NCBI RefSeq assembly: GCF_018729455.1
Contig: NZ_JAHHZF010000003.1
Span: 347,052 to 411,051, forward strand
DNA: 64,000 nucleotides
Direction: 5' to 3'
DNA from: Prosthecodimorpha staleyi
GTDB lineage: Bacteria; Pseudomonadota; Alphaproteobacteria; Rhizobiales; Ancalomicrobiaceae
The notes under the pieces are model-generated. The model was not told the DNA's origin, searched no databases, and saw only the letters and a program-made list of their open reading frames with translations. Positions 16,938-25,329 of this stretch are shown here, piece by piece. Made by a program: the position numbers and the translations under genes. Each line of letters begins with the position of its first letter. Position 1 is the stretch's first letter.

Positions 16938-18527
16938 TCAGCCCATCTGCTGCGGGTGCAGCTGGTAGAGCCAGGTCTCGGAAAGCGCGGTCTCGCCGTT
17001 CTTCAGGAAGCAGCGGATGTCGACCGGCTCGGGCCCGTCGGCCTGGATGTCGAACTGCACGCGCCAGTTCTTGTTCCACGACGTGGTCTCGACGAAGACC
17101 GCGCTGAGCGTGCCGCGCGAAGGCGTGATCACCGCCTCCGGCTTCACGTCCTTGGGCAGGGCCTCCAGATTGGTGCCGCCGCCGAACTCGATCACGACGC
17201 GCTTGATCTCGGGCGGGTTCTTGCGGGTATAGGGGAAGCCACCGCGGCCGATGCGGGTGGAAATGGCGCGGGCGAGGTTGGTTGCCGGCTGCGGTTCGTC
17301 GGCATTCCAGTGCAGGCGGTAGCGGAAGTCGAGCGCATCGCCGGCCTTGATCGGCTCCTTCGGCACCCAGAGGCAGACGATGTTGTCGAAATCCTCGTGG
17401 TCGGTCGGGATCTCGACCAACTGGATCGAGCCTGCGCCCCAGGCGCCGATCGGCTCGATCCACAGCGACGGCCGGCGCTCGTAGTTGAGCCAGCGATCGA
17501 GATAGGCGGAGGGGTCGCGGCTGCGCTGCATCAGACCGAAACCGCGCGGATTGTTGTCGACGAAGGCCGAGGTGGAGACGCGCGGCGGATTGACGAGCGG
17601 GCGCCAGATGCGCTCGCCGGTTCCGGTGAACATGGCCAGCCCGTCGGAATCATGCGCGGCACGGCGCCATTCCAGCTGATAGCCCTTGTTGGCCTCGTTG
17701 AACCAGAACATCGAGGTCATCGGCGCGATGCCGAGCTTGCCCACCGCCTTGCGCATGAACAGCGCATTCTCGACATCGATCACCACGCCCTCGGCCCGGC
17801 GCAGCACGAACTTGTAGGCGCCGGCGATCGAGGGGCCGTCGAGCAGCGCGTAGATCACCACCGGCTGGCGCTCGGCGGTGGCCGGCTGGATGTAGAATTC
17901 GGTGAAGTCCGGGAACTCCTCCGGGGTCGGGCTCGCCGTGTCGATGGCGACGCCGCGCGCCGAAAGTCCGTATTCGCCGTTGGCGCCGATGGCGCGGAAA
18001 TAGGAAGCGCCCAGGAAGGCGGCCCAATCCTGGGTGCGCCAGTCGGCGCGGCTCTTGGCCTCCTTGATCTGGAAGCCGGCGAAGCCGGAATCCTCCGGCA
18101 GCTTCTGCGCCGGGCTGTCCTCCGGCATGTCGAAATATTCCGGCTCGTAGAGCACCTCGCGCGCCTTGTCGGCGTCGATGGCGTGCATCCGGATGGCCTT
18201 CGGGAAGTAGCGACCGATCGGGAAGAAGCTGATCGGATAGCCGCCGGAATCCACGTTGAGCGCGTAGTCGGTCTTGAAGCGGATCTTGCCGTGGGCGGTG
18301 TAGTCGATCTGCTCGACGATCTGCGGGGCGGGACGGTAGGGCGCCTTGTAGGGCTTGGCGGCCATCTCGCGCGCCCGCTTCACCAGGCTGTCCCAGGAGA
18401 AGGGCTTCGCAGCGCCGAATTTCAGCGGGATGGCCTGGGCGTCGGTCGGGATCAGGCCGAGGCCGGCGGCGAAGGCCGTGGCGAAGGAGGCCTGCAGCAG
18501 GTCACGACGGGAAAGGCGCTTGGTCAT
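16938..18527 (-). CDS. Periplasmic glucan biosynthesis protein, OpgG/OpgD family
   Basis: A 529-residue exported protein of the MdoG/OpgG family, which shapes osmoregulated periplasmic glucans. The leader MTKRLSRRDLLQASFATAF contains a twin-arginine motif, which points to the OpgD branch (Tat-exported) over OpgG. Family stretches include YPISFFPIGRYFP, AFLGASYFRAIG, YGLSARG, SMFWFNEAN and WIEPIGAWGAGSIQLVEIPT. The ATG 18527 begins the Tat leader; the frame upstream is unrelated. No opgH glucosyltransferase is in the window, so the partner enzyme must lie elsewhere. Confidence 0.9.
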   Translation of the reverse strand: MTKRLSRRDLLQASFATAFAAGLGLIPTDAQAIPLKFGAAKPFSWDSLVKRAREMAAKPYKAPYRPAPQIVEQIDYTAHGKIRFKTDYALNVDSGGYPISFFPIGRYFPKAIRMHAIDADKAREVLYEPEYFDMPEDSPAQKLPEDSGFAGFQIKEAKSRADWRTQDWAAFLGASYFRAIGANGEYGLSARGVAIDTASPTPEEFPDFTEFYIQPATAERQPVVIYALLDGPSIAGAYKFVLRRAEGVVIDVENALFMRKAVGKLGIAPMTSMFWFNEANKGYQLEWRRAAHDSDGLAMFTGTGERIWRPLVNPPRVSTSAFVDNNPRGFGLMQRSRDPSAYLDRWLNYERRPSLWIEPIGAWGAGSIQLVEIPTDHEDFDNIVCLWVPKEPIKAGDALDFRYRLHWNADEPQPATNLARAISTRIGRGGFPYTRKNPPEIKRVVIEFGGGTNLEALPKDVKPEAVITPSRGTLSAVFVETTSWNKNWRVQFDIQADGPEPVDIRCFLKNGETALSETWLYQLHPQQMG

Positions 18528-18758
18528 CGATGGGGTCCGGAGCGGGAGGGGCTGTCGCAAGTCTTCTAGCGCATGTTCGGTCGGGACGGAAACGGCCGGC
18601 CGACACGGAACCGGTGCCGCACGCGAACGCGGAAGGCTGTCGCCGCCGCTCGAAAAACACTGCGGCAGCCTCGCCTTGCCGTTCCCGGCGGGACCGCGGT
18701 CGGATGCGCTGCAATCACGGCTGAAACTTGGCGCCCGCACCGAAAAGTCAGCGAACGG

Positions 18759-19319
18759 TCAGCTTTCGTCGCGAAGATTCTCCGCCATCCGGGCGAGCAG
18801 CCGCATCAGGGTGTCCGCCTCGCCGGCGCCGATGCCGGTCAGCGCCAGGTCGGTCTGCGCGCGCACCGTCGGCAGGATGTCGACGAAGAGCCGGCTGCCG
18901 GCCTCGGTCAGTCCGAGCACGACGCTGCGCCGGTCGGTCGCCCGCGGCGTGCGCGAGACCAGCCCCTCGGCTTCCATCAGCTTCAGCGTATGGGTCAGCG
19001 AGGTCCGGTCGACCGACGTCGTGTCGGCGAGCTGCTGCATCGAGCAGCCCGGCTGGTCGTTGAGCACGGCCATGATCCGCCAGCGCGCATAGTCGACGCC
19101 GAAGGGCTTGAGCTCCGCATTCAGGCGCCGGTTCCGATGCGCCATGATCTGACTGAAATAGAAGAACAGGTGACCGTGCAGCGGGAAGGCGTCGGCGCCC
19201 TCGGCCGGCGCACCGGCGGGGCTTGCCGCGGTGTGCAAGTTGGCGGCGGCGGGGGACACGGCGGGCGGCCTGACTTTCGGGTCGGGCGGGGCGTGGTCGG
19301 TCGGGGCGGGGGCGGTCAC
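18759..19319 (-). CDS. MarR-family transcriptional regulator
   Basis: A MarR winged-helix repressor; the conserved core covers about the last 140 residues (FFYFSQIMAHRNRRLNAELK, GCSMQQLADTTSVDRTSLTHTLKLMEAEGLVSR, then the wing RATDRRSVVLGLTEAG). A GTG at 19319 with GGAG five to six bases upstream is taken as start (186 residues); ATGs at 19409 and 19430 would lengthen a Pro/Ala-rich N-terminus and overlap the candidate promoter. It is divergent from the ABC binding protein gene at 19505, which with the cupin and monooxygenase behind it is its likely target. Confidence 0.8.
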   Translation of the reverse strand: MTAPAPTDHAPPDPKVRPPAVSPAAANLHTAASPAGAPAEGADAFPLHGHLFFYFSQIMAHRNRRLNAELKPFGVDYARWRIMAVLNDQPGCSMQQLADTTSVDRTSLTHTLKLMEAEGLVSRTPRATDRRSVVLGLTEAGSRLFVDILPTVRAQTDLALTGIGAGEADTLMRLLARMAENLRDES

Positions 19320-19376
19320 GGTCGCTCCGGTGCGGGGTGGGCACCGGTTGTCGGCGCCCTTCGGGAGAACCCGTAT

Positions 19377-19405
19377 ATTATGTTGACTTCCACCTAATTT
19401 TCCAA
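19377..19405 (-). promoter_or_regulatory. Candidate sigma70-type promoter for the MarR gene
   Basis: On the minus strand TTGGAA (19400-19405) and CATAAT (19377-19382) are separated by exactly 17 bases, in the only AT-rich pocket of the gap. The rightward motif TTGACT (19383-19388) overlaps it, so divergent promoters may interlock here. Sequence match only. Confidence 0.4.
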
Positions 19406-19504
19406 GCATGCTGTGCGCAGTTTCCCGCATGCGTCCTCCGGTGGCCGAGGGGTACCGGATACGCGGGCATGTCGCCCGCCGGCGCCGAACCGGAGATCCG
19501 AGCC

Positions 19505-20677
19505 ATGTTGAGAGCGTCCGCTGTCCTTCCCTTGCTTGCCGCCGCCCTTCTGGCCGCCGTTCCGGCGAGCGCCCAGGACAAGGTCAAGATCGGCGTCGTG
19601 GTGACCCTGTCGGGCCCGTCCGCTGTGCTCGGCGCCCAGGCGCGCGACGGCTTCAACCTCGCGGTCAAGACGCTCGGCGGCAAGCTCGGCGGCCTGGAGG
19701 CGGAGGTCGTCGTCGCCGACGACGAACTGAAGCCGGACGTGGCGGTGACCAAGGTCAAGGGCCTGATCGACCGCGACAATGTCGACTTCGTGGTCGGTCC
19801 GATCTTCTCCAACGTGCTGCAGGCGATCCACAAGCCGGTGACGGACTCCGCCCGCGCCATCCTGATCAGCCCGAATGCCGGCACCTCGAACTTCGCCGGC
19901 AAGCAGTGCAATCCGAACTTCTTCGTCACCTCCTACCAGAACGATCAGGTGCACGAGGTTCTCGGCAAGTATGCGCAGGACAAGGGCTACAAGTCCGTCG
20001 TCCTGATGGCGCCGAACTACCAGGCCGGCAAGGACTCGCTGGCCGGCTTCAAGCGCCACTACAAGGGCCAGGTGCTGGACGAGATGTTCACCCCGCTCGG
20101 CCAACTGGATTTCTCCGCCGAGCTGACCAAGATCGCCGCCGCCAAGCCGGAAGCCTTCTTCACCTTCATGCCGGGCGGCATGGGCGTCAATCTGGTCCGC
20201 CAGTATCGCCAGGCCGGCCTCGCCGCCATCCCGTTCCTGTCGGCCTTCACGACCGACGAATCGACCCTGCCGGCGCAGAAGGACGACGCGATCGGCTTCC
20301 TCGGCGGCGCCAATTGGGCGCCGGACATGAACAACCCGCAGAGCAAGGCTTTCGTCGCCGCCTTCGAGGCCGCCTACGGCTCGGTGCCCGGCACCTACGC
20401 CATGCAGGCCTATGACGCCGCACTGCTGATCGACAGCGCCATCAAGGGTGCCGGCGGCAAGGTCGGCGACCGCGCCGCCCTGACCGCGGCCATGAAGAAG
20501 GCCGACTTCACCTCGCTGCGCGGCAAGTTCCGCTTCGGCAACAACAACTATCCGATCCAGGACTTCTACCTGGTCAAGGTCGCCAAGCGCGCCGACGGCA
20601 AGTACCAGACTGAGATCGCCGACAAGGTCTTCGCCGACTATGTCGACGCCCATGCCGGCGACTGTCCGATGAAGTGA
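19505..20677 (+). CDS. ABC transporter substrate-binding protein, branched-chain amino acid/aromatic type
   Basis: A 390-residue periplasmic binding protein (LivJ/periplasmic-binding-protein type 1 family). A signal peptide covers residues 1-24 (ending PASAQ). The mature part starts with KVKIGVVVTLSGPSAVLGAQARDGFNLAV and has the typical VVGPIFSNV and ISPNAGTSN strands. Such proteins bind amino acids, urea, or aromatic acids and deliver them to a Liv-type permease. No permease or ATPase gene is in the window, so it is an orphan component here. It is followed by a cupin and an FAD monooxygenase in the same direction, which hints at an aromatic ligand (inference). The ATG 19505 follows GGAGAT. 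Confidence 0.88.
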   Translation: MLRASAVLPLLAAALLAAVPASAQDKVKIGVVVTLSGPSAVLGAQARDGFNLAVKTLGGKLGGLEAEVVVADDELKPDVAVTKVKGLIDRDNVDFVVGPIFSNVLQAIHKPVTDSARAILISPNAGTSNFAGKQCNPNFFVTSYQNDQVHEVLGKYAQDKGYKSVVLMAPNYQAGKDSLAGFKRHYKGQVLDEMFTPLGQLDFSAELTKIAAAKPEAFFTFMPGGMGVNLVRQYRQAGLAAIPFLSAFTTDESTLPAQKDDAIGFLGGANWAPDMNNPQSKAFVAAFEAAYGSVPGTYAMQAYDAALLIDSAIKGAGGKVGDRAALTAAMKKADFTSLRGKFRFGNNNYPIQDFYLVKVAKRADGKYQTEIADKVFADYVDAHAGDCPMK

Positions 20678-20810
20678 CGCCCGCCGGGACGAGGCGGTCG
20701 CCATGAGCGTGCGGACAGTCTGCGATCTGAAATCGCTGGCGCATCTGATCCGCCGGGCGGCCGCCCGTCTCGGTGCCGGAAATCGTATTGCGTATGAAAG
20801 GAAAGCCCCG

Positions 20811-21266
20811 ATGATCCTGGCTCCCGGCATCACCAAGGCGGGTGAAGGCCTCGACAACATCCGCTGGAACATCCTCGGTCAGACCTATGTGCCGAAGGAG
20901 GTCAGCGAGGCCTCGTTCGGCTGGCACGCCACCTTCCCGGCCGAGACCTTCGTGCCGCCGCATATCCATCCGACCCAGGACGAGTTTATCTATATGCTCG
21001 AGGGCCGGCTCGACCTGATCCTCGACGGCCGCGAGGCGGTCGCCCGGTCGGGCGACCTGGTGCGCATGCCGATGGGCATCCCGCACGGCATCTTCAACAA
21101 GTCCGGCACCACGGCGAAATGCCTGTTCTGGGTCGCGCCGACCCGCCGGCTCTACGACCTGTTCTGGGCGATCCACAACATGCCCAGCCAGACGCCGGCC
21201 GAGGTCGTCGCGCTGGCCGCCAAGCACGAAGTCGATTTCCTGCCGCCGCCGGACGCGCAGGCGTGA
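20811..21266 (+). CDS. Cupin-domain protein
   Basis: A 151-residue single-domain cupin. The two beta-barrel motifs are visible: PPHIHPTQDEFIYMLEGRLDLI (metal ligands H-x-H, E) and GDLVRMPMGIPHGIFNKSG (second-motif His). It could be a small dioxygenase, isomerase or binding protein. The ATG 20811 is preceded by AAAGGAAA; a longer frame to 20703 is not supported. It sits 33 bp before the monooxygenase gene and 133 bp after the binding protein gene, so it probably belongs to one operon with them. Confidence 0.85.
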   Translation: MILAPGITKAGEGLDNIRWNILGQTYVPKEVSEASFGWHATFPAETFVPPHIHPTQDEFIYMLEGRLDLILDGREAVARSGDLVRMPMGIPHGIFNKSGTTAKCLFWVAPTRRLYDLFWAIHNMPSQTPAEVVALAAKHEVDFLPPPDAQA

Positions 21267-21299
21267 CGGCGCCTTCCTCCGCGTATTCAGGAGAGTGAC

Positions 21300-22541
21300 A
21301 TGACGGTTCTCATCGTCGGCGGCGGCATCGGCGGGCTCACGCTCGCGCTCATGCTGCATCGCAAGGGCATCCGTTCGGTCGTCTACGAGCAGGCGCCGCA
21401 GATCCGCGAGGTCGGCGTCGGCATCAACGTGCTGCCGCATGCCATCAAGGAACTGGCCGCGCTCGACCTGCTGCCGGCCCTCGACGCGGTCGCGCTGCGC
21501 ACCAAGGAACTCATCTACATCAACCGGCTCGGCCAGAAGATCTGGGCCGAACCGCGCGGTCTCGACGGCGGCTTCGACTATCCGCAATTCTCGATCCACC
21601 GCGGCCGGCTGCAGAAGCTGGTCCACGACGCGGTGATCGAGCGGCTCGGCCCGGATGCGGTGCGCACCGGGCTCCGGCTCGGCGGCTTCTTCCAGGACGA
21701 GGGCGGCGTGACCGCGCATTTCGTCGACAGCCGCTTCGGCACGTCGAGCGAGACCGTGCGCGGCGAAGTGCTGGTCGGTGCCGACGGCATCCATTCGGTC
21801 GTGCGACGCTATTTCTATCCCGAGCAGGGCCGGCCGAGCTGGCAGGGCGTGCTCCTGTGGCGCGGCGCCACCGAGTGGCCGAAATTCCTCTCCGGCCGGT
21901 CGATGTATATCGGCGGCGGCATGGGGGCGAAGCTCGCGCTCTATCCGATCGCGCCCGGCTCGACGCCGGAAACGCGCCTGACCAACTGGGCGATCGGCAT
22001 CCGCGTCGCCGACCCGGCCGCGACGACCCCGCCGGTCGACAGCTGGTCGCGCACCGGCCGCATGGACGAGGTCGTGCCCTATGCGGCCCGCTTCAAGGTG
22101 CCGGGCGTGGATGTGGAAGCGCTGGTTCGCGCCACCTCGACCTGCTGGGAATATCCCATGTGCGACCGCGATCCGCTGCCGCGCTGGAGCTTCGGCCGGG
22201 TGACGCTGCTCGGCGACGCCGCCCATCCGATGTATCCGGTCGGCTCCAACGGCGCCGCCCAGGCGATCCTCGACGCGCGCCACCTGGCCGACATGCTGGC
22301 GCGTTCGGAGCATCCCATGCTGGCGCTGTCGCTCTACGAGGAGGAGCGCCTGCCGAAGACCGCTGAGATCGTCCGCCTCAATCGCACCGGCGGCCCGGAG
22401 CGGGTCATCGACGAGGTCGAGCGCCGCGCCCCGTCGGGCTTCGACTATATCGAGCAAGTGATGAGCCCGACCGAACGCGACATGATCGTCAAGGGCTATG
22501 CCGGCAAGGCCGGCTTCGCCCTGACCCAGGTCAACCGGTAG
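21300..22541 (+). CDS. FAD-dependent monooxygenase (class A flavoprotein hydroxylase)
   Basis: A 413-residue flavoprotein hydroxylase. The N-terminal Rossmann motif VLIVGGGIGGLTLALML binds ADP of FAD, the middle motif VLVGADGIHSVVRR is the DG fingerprint, and GDAAHPMYPVGSNGAAQAILDA is the GD motif for FAD ribityl. These enzymes use NAD(P)H and O2 to hydroxylate aromatic or heteroaromatic acids; the PVGSNGA variant resembles flavin oxidoreductases of the salicylate-hydroxylase-like and PhzS groups. GGAGAG precedes the ATG 21300. It closes the binding protein-cupin-monooxygenase run. Confidence 0.9.
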   Translation: MTVLIVGGGIGGLTLALMLHRKGIRSVVYEQAPQIREVGVGINVLPHAIKELAALDLLPALDAVALRTKELIYINRLGQKIWAEPRGLDGGFDYPQFSIHRGRLQKLVHDAVIERLGPDAVRTGLRLGGFFQDEGGVTAHFVDSRFGTSSETVRGEVLVGADGIHSVVRRYFYPEQGRPSWQGVLLWRGATEWPKFLSGRSMYIGGGMGAKLALYPIAPGSTPETRLTNWAIGIRVADPAATTPPVDSWSRTGRMDEVVPYAARFKVPGVDVEALVRATSTCWEYPMCDRDPLPRWSFGRVTLLGDAAHPMYPVGSNGAAQAILDARHLADMLARSEHPMLALSLYEEERLPKTAEIVRLNRTGGPERVIDEVERRAPSGFDYIEQVMSPTERDMIVKGYAGKAGFALTQVNR

Positions 22542-22619
22542 CCCATCCCCGCGGCCGGATCCCCCGGCCGCGGGGACGCGGCTCTCGTTCGGAGAGCAGG
22601 GGGTACAGTCGCTGAACGA

Positions 22620-23400
22620 GAATCTCCCGACGCATTCCCGGCCGGAGCGTCAGCGGAGAACCGGGACCCACTCTGTTGGCGACCTGCCGCAAGACCTTGA
22701 TATAAATGGCAATCCCGACGCCCGCTGCGATGCGAGTAGGCCCCCGGATCGGCGGCCCTCACGGGCCTTGTCCGGGGATGCGCTGGGAGATTGCGGCAGG
22801 GGCTCCAGCATCAGACGCTCCACTGCCCACTGCCCACTGCTCACTGCCTACTGTCCGCTGCCCAATCCCGAATCCGCACTGCCCCGCACCCGCTGGAACG
22901 ATGCCCTGAAGGGCCGCATTCCCGGCCGGAGCGGAGCGCAGAGCCGGGACCCACTCTGTTGGCGGCCTGCCGCAAGACTCTGATATAAATGGAGATCCTG
23001 ACGCCTGCTGCGCTGCGAGTGGGCCCCGGATCGGCGGCCCTCACGGGCCTTGTCCGGGGATGCGCTGGGAGATTGCGGCAGGGGCTCCAGCATCAGACGC
23101 TCCACTGCTCACCGCTCACTGCTCACTGCCTACTGTCCGCTGCCCAATCCCGAATCCGCACTGCCCCGCACCCGCTGGAACGATGCCCCGAAGGGCCGCA
23201 TTCCCGGCCGGAGCGGAGCGCAGAGCCGGGACCCACTCTGTTGGCGACCTGCCGCAAGACTTTGATATAAATGGAGATCCCGACGCCTGCTGCGATGCGC
23301 GTGGGCCCCGGATCGGCGGCCCTCACGGGCCTTGTCCGGGGATGCGCCGGGAGATCGAGGGTCGCCCCGCTCCTCGCGGCGTGTAGGACCGGCGAGCGGC
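22620..23400. repeat. Three tandem units of a 282-bp palindromic intergenic repeat
   Basis: The 978-bp gap 22542-23519 has no credible gene. It contains three successive copies of a unit of about 282 bp: the segment containing CTCTGTTGGCG recurs at 22671, 22954 and 23236, and CCCAATCCCGAATCCGC recurs at 22861 and 23143. Each unit has two hairpin motifs (CCGGCCGGAGCGG... with CCGGGACCC, and CCCCGGATCGGCGGCCC...GGGCC..GTCCGGGG), the invariant TGATATAAATGG, and CACTGCC-type heptamers. The last copy ends in a module (23340-23400) that also occurs inverted at 14720-14790. Confidence 0.9.
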
Positions 23401-23519
23401 GACGCCATCACGTCCCGGTGAAGGTCAGAATTTCAACTTGCATTTCGCACTTTGCAATATAAATCTAACGCCATGAGCCGATCGGGGTCCGGTCGGCGTT
23501 GACCCGCAAGAGGCCCATC

Positions 23520-24563
23520 ATGGCCATCATCACCCGCTATCCCTTTCTCACCCAGGCCCGCGTCGAGGCCTCCTCCTTCCTGGCGGTGTTCCGCCAGGGG
23601 CGGCTGGTCCGCTCGGGCCGCGGTATCGCCGCCTGGTTCGCGACCGGCGGACCGACCTCGCTGGTCGAAATCCCGGCCGACGACCGCGACCATGTCCTGA
23701 CCATCTCGGCCACCACGGCCGACTTCCAGACCGTCAGTGCGCTCGGCCTGGCGACCTGGCGGGCGGTCGACCCGGTCCTCCTGGCCGGCCGCATCGACTT
23801 CACGGTCGAACCGAAGACCGGCCAGCATCGCGGCGAGCCGGTCGCCCAGGTCGAAAGCCTGATCGACGGCCTGGTCGCCTCGGCGGTCGAGCGTTTCGTC
23901 GCCGCCCGCACCGTCGCGCGACTACTCGACGAGGGCATCGGTGCGCTGCTGGCCGCGGTCGAGCGCGAATTCGCGACGACCGGCCGGCTCGCCGCGATCG
24001 GCATCGAGATCGCCGGCATCCGGCTGACCGACCTGTCGCCGGCGCCCGAACTGGTCCGCGCGCTGCGCCAGCCGACGATCGAAAAACTTCAGCAGGGCGC
24101 CGACGAGGCGACCTTTGCCCGCCGCGCGGCCGCTGTCGAGAAGGAGGCGGCCATCGCCGAGAACGAGACCCGCGCCAAGATCCGGCTCGAGGACGAGCGC
24201 GGCCGGCTGATCGCCAAGGAAAGGGATAACGAATTGGCGCGTGCGCATATCGCTCAGGAAACCGCCCGCATCGAGGCGGAGGGCGAGGCGCATGTACGCG
24301 AAATCCAATCCCTCGCGGCCGCGGCCGCGCTCGCCACCTCGTCGGAGGCCGAGGCCCGCGCGCTCGAACGGACCGATGCCGTCCGGCTCGCCACCGAGCA
24401 GACGCGCGCCGAGATCGCCAAGGGCCTGCCGCCGGTCGTCACCCTCGCCCACGCGCTGGAAACCGGGCTCGCCGCCGCCAAGATCGGCACGCTCAATCTC
24501 GGCCCGGATGCCGTCGGACTGATCGGCCAGACCTTCGCCAAGGCGGTCGCCGGCAAGCCCTGA
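23520..24563 (+). CDS. SPFH/Band 7 domain protein
   Basis: A 347-residue SPFH (stomatin/prohibitin/flotillin) protein. The SPFH region covers about residues 5-180 and begins with ITRYPFLTQARVEASSFLAVFRQG; a long charged coiled coil follows (about 185-290, rich in E/A/R heptads such as KEAAIAENETRAKIRLEDERG). No N-terminal transmembrane helix is evident, so it may be a soluble or peripherally bound scaffold. The ATG 23520 has GAGG upstream. The next gene in the same direction, after repeats, is a degenerate NAD-kinase-like protein. A functional link is inference. Confidence 0.8.
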   Translation: MAIITRYPFLTQARVEASSFLAVFRQGRLVRSGRGIAAWFATGGPTSLVEIPADDRDHVLTISATTADFQTVSALGLATWRAVDPVLLAGRIDFTVEPKTGQHRGEPVAQVESLIDGLVASAVERFVAARTVARLLDEGIGALLAAVEREFATTGRLAAIGIEIAGIRLTDLSPAPELVRALRQPTIEKLQQGADEATFARRAAAVEKEAAIAENETRAKIRLEDERGRLIAKERDNELARAHIAQETARIEAEGEAHVREIQSLAAAAALATSSEAEARALERTDAVRLATEQTRAEIAKGLPPVVTLAHALETGLAAAKIGTLNLGPDAVGLIGQTFAKAVAGKP

Positions 24564-24574
24564 ACGTCGGTCCC

Positions 24575-25170
24575 TTCGCCCTCCTTCCGAGGGGGCGAAG
24601 GGGAAGCACCCTGGGAGTCGGTTCCGCAGATCCATCAACGCGTTATCTCCTTCTCCCCCCGTGGGGGGAGAAGGTGCCCGAAGGGCGGATGAGGGGGACG
24701 GTTTCGCGGCGACGGGGCCGGCTCGCGGTCCGGACCGCTCGGCCGCGATCCCCAAACCGAGGGCGCGGTGGAGGCCGCAACATCGAAGCCCCCTCATCCG
24801 GCCTTCGGCCACCTTCTCCCCCTTGGCAGGGGGCGAAGGGGAAGGGACCGGTAGATTTCGGCAGCCGAAATTCCGCAATCCGTCAACGGGTTACCCCTTC
24901 TCCCTCCGCAGGGGGGAGAAGGTGCCGGAAGGGCGGATGAGGGGGACGATCTCGCGGCGACGGGAGTTGCTGGCGGTCCGAGCCGCACGGCCGCGATCCC
25001 CGAACCGGGGGCCCGGTGGAGGCTGCGACATCGAGGCCCCCTCATCCGGCCTTCGGCCACCTTCTCCCCCTTGGCAGGGGGCGAAGGGGAAGGGGAAGGG
25101 AGATCTTGCAACCGAAATTCCGCAATCCGTCGACGGGTTATCCCTTATCCCTCCGCAAAGGGGAGAAGGG
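24575..25170. repeat. Two 248-bp units of a RIME-like intergenic palindromic repeat
   Basis: The 766-bp gap 24564-25329 is filled by two direct copies of a unit with period about 248 bp (GTGCC[C/G]GAAGGGCGGATG recurs at 24674 and 24922). Each unit is a large inverted repeat: GGGAGAAGGTGCC...GGATGAGGGGG on the left and CCCCCTCATCCGGCCTTC...CACCTTCTCCC on the right, roughly 110 bp apart. Sequences of this kind are scattered between genes in many Hyphomicrobiales. Open frames across it are repeat translations. Confidence 0.85.
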
Positions 25171-25329
25171 GAGGAATCGAGGGGCCTTGGACCTGAAGTA
25201 CCATTATCTGACAATAACTTACCCCCCAGGAACCCCGTCAACCCGAGGCCCGGCTTCGCCCCGAAGGCCCATGTCCCCACACCCCATCCCGGTCCGCACC
25301 AGCGGACCGCCCGCCATCAGGAGGCCGTC

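Noticed and set aside
22620..23400. CRISPR-like array
   Set aside because: The period is 282 bp with conserved interiors; there are no short repeats alternating with unique spacers, and no cas genes nearby.
24661..25329. N-terminal extension of the NAD-kinase-like protein through the repeats
   Set aside because: The extension is a translation of intergenic repeats, and a strong ribosome-binding site AGGAGG stands before the ATG 25330.
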